Part shown: positions 57,601 through 64,000 of the stretch, in pieces
Numbering within the stretch: position 1 is the first letter of the stretch
Layout of the letters: each line of letters opens with the position of its first letter
Assembly: GCF_013373865.1 (NCBI RefSeq)
Contig: NC_050471.1
Span: forward strand, 4,172,501 to 4,236,500
DNA: 64,000 bases
Reading direction: 5' to 3'
Source of the DNA: Monomorium pharaonis
Lineage: Eukaryota; Arthropoda; Insecta; Hymenoptera; Formicidae
Notes under the pieces: model-generated
What the model was told of the DNA's origin: nothing
The model's database searches: none
The model's input: the letters and a program-made list of their open reading frames with translations, nothing else
Program-made: the position numbers and the translations under genes

Positions 57601-60546
57601 CGAGGCATGTGACTTTTAAAAGTGATCGAGTCACGCGTTTAAAGAACGACAAACGGCACACTAATATATCTCTTTGTGTAAAACTGTGCAAATTCATCTC
57701 ACGAAACTTAGAATTTTTTAGTGGGTAAATGGAACCTAATATTAATATTTCGTGTGAACTGTTTTACGGTATAAGGTTGCTAATTATTCTTCACGTGTAC
57801 TAATACAACGTAGTAAGTACAGACGTACATCTAATATCAACGAATAGCTAAATACAAGCAATATATTTCTCTAGTGAACTATTTCTATAAACTATAAAAG
57901 GTAAAAGGGACAGAACTCGGTTAACGAGCTTTTATATATGATCTATCGATCTAAAAGTATATATTTTCATGCGCATGATTCGGTAGCAGATAAGATCTGA
58001 GCTTACACATGATTTGATAGTGCACTCCAGCATATATCTTCCTCTTGTTTAGTTATTTTGCTTGTGTTATACATGTAATATACATAGAAAAATAGTATAT
58101 CGCTTTGCATGTGAATATTGTTCGATATTTCTAGCATTTAATTTGCTCTATAAGTCATCGTTTCTACGTCTATCTGTAACATATAACAAGCTTCTATTCA
58201 CATTCATGCATATTTTAAATTTCGACAGACGCGACATACGCTTTTTCTTAAACGATTCATCAGTAATACACCGCCGCAAAATATTATTACTTTTTAATAA
58301 CGTTATTAATATGTTGAGAAAAATTAAGGAAGATGTATTGCTGTTTTAATATAACGTTAAATTATTTTTAAATCGAGATTACGTAGAAAAAATTATAATT
58401 TAAAGTAACATTTCAATAATTTAGTAATTATAAATTATTTATATAATATGTTGTTTCATTCTGATGTCACTTTAGAGTGGTCTTCCTGGTCAAAATACAT
58501 TAGTTTTTTCTCTCAGTTTTTTAACATTTGATATTAAATTTGTATTAAACTCATTTTTTTATGACTAATGACAAAAATTATATTAGGATATGTAACATAC
58601 ATAAACAATTTAAAAATTGAGTAGGTCGGTACTGAGTAGAACGGAAGCACCTAGTACACCACCAGGCGGTCCACCTTCCTACTCGCGCGGACCACCAACT
58701 GGAGGAGATTGCTTACCGGTGCCGTCAGTCGGCTCTCCAGGTTCTCCAGCACCATCGCCTCTTCTGACTCCGCACTCCGAGCCGGCGTCGGTCCCACCTG
58801 CGGAACCTACGATGCCGACTCTCAGCCCGCAACCTCCACCAAGTCACACGAACACTGCCCCACCCCTAACTCCGTCGCAAGGGCCCAAGTCTATTTCTTC
58901 CGCGTGCAACAACCAGGTGCACAGTCCGTCAGTTCCCGGACCGATATTGAAACGACCAATCTTAGTGTCTCGAGAATATGAGGGTGCTCTTTTGGAGGAC
59001 GAGCAACCGCTAACCGAGCTATACAATTATTCGCTCCAGGAGGCTTGGTTGAATCATCCTGTGAAGCGTTTCAAGACTATGAATATCAGTAGTCCACCGA
59101 TCAACCGGAGCAATGTTCTCTACCCACCGATGAACTCTCAAACGCTCCAATCTCAAGCTCCTAAACTGGAAATTAAACAAGAACCTGTTGCGGTTGTAAG
59201 TAATATTTATTATTAATATGTAATTGGATTATTTAAGCATACTTTTAAATACATATTTGCTACAAAAATGTTTATTTATTAAATTATAGAAAGAGCAACT
59301 TTTTTTTTTTTTTTAATTATTATTATTAATGTCTAGAATCTTAGAATCTTACTTAATGGAATTTCATGTAATTTATTTATACGAAAATTATTAAAAATTT
59401 GGAATTTATACGCTTTGCTTTAAATATCAAATAGAATATGATTAATATACGGAAAGAAAAAAAATTTTTTAGTGTTTTTTTAAACTTGAAATTATTTATT
59501 TAAAAATATAAATATGCATAACTGAACAAGTGTGAAAAGTGTGGTATTAATTTGAATGTTTTGAAGATATTTGTAAACTTATTTGCAAAGATCATCAAAG
59601 TGTATTTAAAATCTTTAATTCCAATTTAAGTGATTAGCCACTTTTTCATTTGTAAAATGCATTACATAATGCATTAACAATAAACTGTTTTGTATTATCA
59701 GGGTGAGTGTATCGGAAGAAGAACAGATCCATACGAATTCGATGCGACAGGCGAGGAAAATGGCACGAATGTTGATGGTCTCAGACGACAAAGGGACGAT
59801 CCGTCTAAACCAGGCTCTCTCTTTACCAGCGAAGGTCTCCAGCCATCCTACAAAGATCTAGATCAAATATTTGATAACTCCGATCCTGATACTTCCAGCG
59901 ATGAAACGGTAAGTTTAAGTTTATGCTTATAGAATTTGTCAATATAATTCTGTACGACACGAGGACAGACAAGAAAAAGGCGATTCCATGCTCGAAAATC
60001 GTAATGGTGAATGTTGGATGGGATTTATGTTTGCAGAATCTGAATCAGCTACAGATACAAACGCCGCCAGGCTCGAATAAATCTGGCGGATTGCACGAAG
60101 AGACGAGAGTGGACGGTACGAATAAGAATAATCGAGGAGTCACGGTTCTACGGCCAGAAGAACTATCTAAGATGTTTCCAACTCCTCCTTCTCTGGAGCA
60201 TAATCCTGTTGCCTCACCTTGCCAGCTAAGCGATCCTCTCATGGATCAGACTGAGCTGCTGATGCCCTCACGACCTCTCAGACACCTGCCCGACATCTAT
60301 CCCAATATGGGTTCTCCGCAAGAAGAGCCAATTGACGATTGGTCATACGTGTTCAAGCCGGCAGCCATCAGCAAGATGGTTGGTTCTTCCAAATACGCAC
60401 CCCTCACGAATCTGCCTAGCCAATCTCTGCCATCCATCACACTGCCACCGCACTGCGTATACAGACCTTCCTGGCAGTGCAATCCTGCTTCCACCAATCA
60501 GCCGGACAAGTCTCTTCCACCAACCAGACCCGGATCAGTGCAACAG

Positions 60547-60581
<35 letters not shown>

Positions 60582-63500
60582 GCAACAGCAACAGCAGCCT
60601 TGTCCACAAAGTCCAGCGCCACCCTACCGTTCAAATACCCTTCCCGGCAGGCCACCACCACCTCCGTACGATCAACCCAGCCCAGCTACATCTACTACTT
60701 CCTCGTATCTGAATAAAAATCTCAACAGCATCGAAGCGGATACGCCAGGGCCTGCTCGCGCACCCGAATCAAATTCCCTTGTAGTGAATATTCTTCTGGG
60801 CGACACTGCGCTCAACATCTTCCGCGATCATAACTTCGATAGCTGCAGTCTGTGTGTGTGCAATGCTGGGCCCAAAGTCGTAGGCAATATCAAGGGTGCC
60901 GATGCGGGCATTTACCTCAGCAATTCGTGGGTGGGTTCCGCGCTCTTCCAGGACGACGATCAAATCAGATGTAGTTGTGGTTTCAGCGCGGTGGTAAACC
61001 GCCGACTCGCGCACCGAGCAGGTTTATTCTACGAAGACGAAATGGAGATTACAGGCGTCGCCGAAGACCCAGCGGAAAAGAAGAAGGATTCGCTCACTTC
61101 GATCGCGTGTCCTGGAACGAAAACTGCCCCGGAGGGTCTTGACACGATACCACCGAATGTTCTTGAGTTACTACGTGAGCAATGCTTGATTGTTCAAAGT
61201 TCTGCCAGCAGTCTGTACAGAGCAGCCAGGATATGTGCCACCGTTAAAAGTTATCCGACGTTAACGCCGACAGTGAACACTTTGGAGTTCAACGATGGCA
61301 ACGAGGTATGCGTTGCCGCGCTTGATCAAGGCAAGCTCGATGGCACGCAAAACGAAAGAGCATCGCGCGTGAACGGCGTGCATCGATGGGTGTTTCTCAG
61401 AGCGCGAGGTCCTCAATGCAGCGGCGACATCGTGCGAATGATGAGGTCGTTGCAACCACTTCTCCAGGACGCGGTACAGAAGAAATGTACGACGCGCATG
61501 TGGGAAGCACCATATACTGTCACTGGACCGCTTACGTGGCGACAGTTCCATCGTTTGGCTGGCCGTGGCACCGACGATCGTTGCGAGCCACAACCGATAC
61601 CTGCGCTAGTCGTCGGATATGATCGCGATTGGTTGTCCTTGTCGCCGTACGCGGTCTGTTTCTGGGAAAAACTGTCATTAGAACCATTCGCCGGTCCCAG
61701 AGATGTTGCTTACGTGGTCGTCGCACCGGACAGCGATTGTATTGTTAGTAGAGTCAAATCGTTCTTCCGAGAACTTTCCTGCACATACGAAGTAAGTGCA
61801 AGCATTGTTTATTTTATCTTTACATGATTTTACTTTACATACGCACTTAGGAGAATTATTTTGTCTCCTTATAATTCTAATAGTATTTACAAATGTTATA
61901 TATTTCTTTGTTTTGTCACAATAATGTTCAACTATGTTAATGCGTTCAACAGTAAAGTGAAAATCATTACAATAAAAGTCTGAACCTATCTTTTCATTAC
62001 AATTCTTTAGAGAGTTTACATAATATTGCTAATAATTGTAGACTTGTTATGTAAACAATTTTTTAACAATTTTTTAATCTTTAAATTTTTATTATAAAAT
62101 ATATCTGTAGCATGTTCTAAAATCAATTGTTTAACTTTTATACTAAAATTATTATACAAGAATTATCTCTTACTTTAATATCAAAAACTTGTGTTTCTTT
62201 GTATTTGAAAAATTAAATTTTTAACTGACTCTTTTCTATATTATTATATTCAATTTATAATTTTTGCATGATTTACTCGATTAATTTCGCCCACAGTAAA
62301 AAATATTTAAAACGTCGATTTTTTATTCGTCGTAGATTTGTCGATTAGGAAGACATACGCCAATTTCAAAACAACTACGCGATGGAATTCTGCGCGTCGG
62401 GAAATCAACCGTGCAGAAACTAGTGAAGCAACCAGTGGACGATTGGTTCAAGTTTTTAGGAGAGAATCATATAGGCGAACTGTTGAGATTGTACGCTCAA
62501 GCGTGCAATCATCGATTGGCCCCATATCTGACGCAAGTTATACAAGATCGTAGTTTGTTGGATTCCGGTGAGTCTCAACCGGCTAACAAACAACAACCAC
62601 AACAAACCGCAACAATTCCCGTTCCTGATACGATGCCAGCTACACCCGATGTATTAACGACCAAACCCGAATCTGTCGGTACGTTTTCATCGCATTTTGA
62701 TGATACGGTTATAGCGATCTCGGGTCTAGCGAGATTCGTTGCCTTTTACAGAAGGGGAGAATCCACGAAGCGAGACTCCCTCCTCCAGCACATCGACGAA
62801 TCAGACCACTACTAATACAGCTGGTAATACGACACCGACTTCGCAAACCACAAGCAACACGACGCCGATTAGTACGGCCACAGGTCCAGATGAGGAGGAA
62901 ATCGAACCTCCGGCCATCGTTGTCTACTTTGTAGAGCCTTTCTCGTTAGGCGGCACCGAGGATCCCGATCGACGGCGACTCGCCATTCTGGCTCTACTTA
63001 GAGCTTATTCTTCCGCGATCAATAGTATGCCCGAAAATATGAGATCAAATATTCACGTTCAGGTAATAATCGAAGTTCTAGGATAGAATGAGGAATTAAC
63101 AGTTTTTAAATTCCATTGATTGACATTTTAAATTGTGTTTTTACGATTTTCTGATGATTGTGATTAATTTGTTTTCAGATAATATCCTTGGAAAGCATAA
63201 TGGAATTGGGTCGAGCTCGAGAAAGACGAAAGATTCAAGATGAGATGAGAGCTTTGTCATTAAATGTCTTTTTGCAAGGACGTCGATTATTGAATCATAA
63301 TTCTACGGTGAAAAGCCTCACTGGTTTTGGTACTGCCGCTGCTGCGGATCTCTTCCTCAAGAGTAAAGATGTAAGATTCTATTGCACATATTGTGTTAGC
63401 TCAATCACTTGTTACGCGATTACAGATCCAAATGTTATTCACGCGCTACAACATTGACATGAAATAAAAATCCACGATATAAAGTTTTCACTTACATTTT

Positions 63501-63832
63501 TTCTTGCAACTATGCATCAGGAACGGAACAGGGCGCCTTATCGTCTCTATGCGCCGGCCTTTGTATTAGCACCATTACGGGCGAAGAGCGAAGCTCCCGA
63601 ATCGTTCGGTTTGCCGAGACCCGAGGAATGCGCGGTGCTCTATTTGAGTTACTGTTTGAGTGAGGATCAGTCTTGGTTATTAGCAGCCGCGACCGATGAC
63701 AGGGGCGAAATTTTCGAAACCGCTACTATTAACATCGATATACCCAACAGAAAAAGGAGAAAACGCGCTTCAGCTAGACGCATTGGTCTTCAAAAGCTCA
63801 TGGACTTTATATTGAGTGTAATGTCCCAAGGT
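36531..63832 (+). CDS. skd: Mediator complex subunit 13 (MED13/skuld), 3' end off window
   Basis: Largest subunit of the Mediator CDK8 kinase module; it links the module to core Mediator and restrains RNA polymerase II recruitment in the nucleus. Exons: 36531-36599, 51104-51443, 54542-54710, 55180-55325, 55424-55862, 57220-57369, 58625-59195, 59702-59908, 60037-61791, 62336-62678, 62752-63062, 63179-63370, 63521-63832. Phases agree throughout, giving 1668 residues so far. Recognised blocks: NGASLEDCHTNFF, KELWIFWYGEEPDLSG, APYGLAGTLTGQ, VGGVRMRYPSCYVL, VVPFHRR, DLDQIFDNSD, LSKMFPTPPSLEHNP, NIFRDHNFDSCSLC, CSCGFSAVVNRRL, RSLQPLLQDAVQKK, GPLTWRQFHRLAGRG, KSLTGFGTAAA and RRIGLQKLMDF. The last blocks belong to the Argonaute/PIWI-like fold. 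A Ser/Thr-Pro cluster TPPETPLSPPSSP (about 312-324) matches the position of the Fbw7 degron. There is a 19-Gln run near residue 865 and an Ala/Thr/Pro-rich insert in exon 2. The exon 7 acceptor is ambiguous. Confidence 0.96.
37177..37248. repeat. Alternating purine-pyrimidine tract (GTAC/GTGC type)
   Basis: Strict purine-pyrimidine alternation at 37177-37222 (GT, AC, GC and AT steps) and at 37224-37248, broken only around TTC at 37222-37224. Such sequence is prone to left-handed Z-DNA. Confidence 0.85.
38081..38137. repeat. (CTAC)n and (CTGC)n tetranucleotide repeats
   Basis: About six and a half CTAC units at 38081-38106 followed by degenerate CTGC/CCTG units to about 38137, in MED13 intron 1. 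Confidence 0.93.
42573..42610. repeat. (GA)n microsatellite
   Basis: 38 bases of GA followed by CAGAGA units, in MED13 intron 1. Confidence 0.95.
43591..43613. repeat. (TC)n microsatellite
   Basis: Short pure CT tract in MED13 intron 1. Confidence 0.88.
46961..47039. repeat. (TC)n with embedded (TCTA)n
   Basis: Compound repeat: CT tract, TCTA units at about 47005-47030, then CT again. A GA tract follows at about 47130-47151. Confidence 0.92.
48741..48857. repeat. Imperfect direct duplication of about 45 bases
   Basis: Copy one at 48741-48785 begins AAATGAACGGAATAAATAGG. Copy two at 48814-48857 begins AAATGAACGAAATAAATAGA. Both end in GAAGTCTGACG(C/T)AAA. Confidence 0.85.
51444..54541 (+). 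other. MED13 intron 2, 3.1 kb
   Basis: From a GTGAGT donor to a TTTGCAG acceptor. It contains a GC-rich island at about 52870-53210 with a (CTCTG)n repeat at 53071-53092 and T-rich runs at 53391-53422. No gene is seen. The island could be an alternative promoter, but nothing proves this. Confidence 0.85.
53071..53092. repeat. (CTCTG)n pentanucleotide repeat
   Basis: Four CTCTG units, preceded by (CGCCG)n at about 53055-53070. Confidence 0.9.
54711..55179 (+). other. MED13 intron 3
   Basis: 469 AT-rich bases. The acceptor is a tandem CAGCAG (55177-55182). Nothing else is seen. Confidence 0.9.
55863..57219 (+). other. MED13 intron 5
   Basis: 1.36 kb, strongly AT-rich, with a short direct repeat of TAAATTCTTATCTA near 56344 and 56364. 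No gene is seen. Confidence 0.85.
57220..57369 (+). other. MED13 exon 6, short GC-rich exon in AT-rich surroundings
   Basis: 150 bases, entered with two carried bases and leaving two, so it could be skipped in frame. It encodes RRVVPFHRRSTTQW, which resembles the conserved PFHxR block of animal MED13. Flanked by TTGCAG and GTGGGT. Confidence 0.85.
57370..58621 (+). other. MED13 intron 6
   Basis: About 1.25 kb, AT-rich, ending in a poor pyrimidine tract and several possible acceptors between 58620 and 58639. No gene is seen. Confidence 0.8.
59196..59701 (+). other. MED13 intron 7
   Basis: 506 AT-rich bases between GTAAGT and TTATCAG. Nothing else is seen. Confidence 0.9.
60541..60597 (+). 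repeat. CAG/CAA repeat encoding 19 glutamines in MED13
   Basis: Nineteen mixed CAA and CAG codons in exon 9, between GSV and PCPQSP. The mix of codons suggests a fairly stable tract. Confidence 0.97.
61792..62335 (+). other. MED13 intron 9
   Basis: 544 AT-rich bases between GTAAGT and GTCGTAG. Nothing else is seen. Confidence 0.9.
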
Positions 63833-64000
63833 GTAAGTAAAAAATTTCGATAATTAACATAAATCAATCAAATACTCACTATTACAAATATGTCGCAATT
63901 TTAATTCTCATTGGTAATTTCTTTTTTAAACATTTGTTTATTATTATTACACGATATTTATTTTGTAAATATTATTTCTAATTTTTTGTATCATTAAATC
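63833..64000 (+). other. MED13 intron 13, start
   Basis: Begins with a GTAAGT donor after the RRIGLQKLMDF-containing exon and runs off the window. The remaining C-terminal exons are outside. Confidence 0.9.

Overview
This window looks like nuclear DNA from an insect, most likely a hymenopteran and possibly an ant. The organism call is an inference. It rests on split genes with GT-AG introns, insect-type gene content (a PAN/ZP apical-matrix gene, a Gprk1-type kinase, mRpL50 and a skuld/MED13 gene), very CpG-rich long first introns, and abundant CT/GA, CA and TA microsatellites. No bacterial, viral or organellar gene was recognised.

Five protein-coding genes were modelled exon by exon, keeping splice phase across every junction. 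(1) Minus strand, 3698 down past position 1: a secreted protein with a signal peptide, three PAN/apple modules and a ZP domain, of the trynity/neyo/morpheyus type. Its 3' end is off the window. (2) Plus strand, 9400-27661: a complete 687-residue G-protein-coupled receptor kinase of the GRK2/GRK3 (Drosophila Gprk1) class, 15 coding exons with a 13.1 kb first intron. (3) Minus strand, 32642-29180: an unrecognised 576-residue protein with eight phase-consistent exons. (4) Minus strand, 36078-33265: the mitochondrial ribosomal protein mRpL50, five exons, 220 residues. (5) Plus strand, 36531 to beyond the window end: the Mediator kinase-module subunit MED13 (skuld), 13 exons and 1668 residues visible, with a 14.5 kb first intron.

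Layout: the ZP gene and the GRK gene diverge from a 5.7 kb intergenic region with two GC-rich islands (about 5450-6030 and 8090-9399). The GRK gene and the unknown gene converge tail to tail near 28.6-29.0 kb. The unknown gene and mRpL50 lie in tandem on the minus strand. mRpL50 and MED13 are divergent with only 452 bases between their start codons, which suggests a shared promoter.

The genes do not form one pathway. The kinase acts in GPCR desensitisation, MED13 in transcription by RNA polymerase II, mRpL50 in mitochondrial translation, and the ZP protein in the apical extracellular matrix. The parts not explained by genes are mainly the two giant introns. These hold microsatellites, a fold-back repeat (15073-15228), a palindrome cluster (13107-13238), an alternating purine-pyrimidine tract (37177-37248) and short duplications. 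A 91-base imperfect hairpin lies between the unknown gene and mRpL50.
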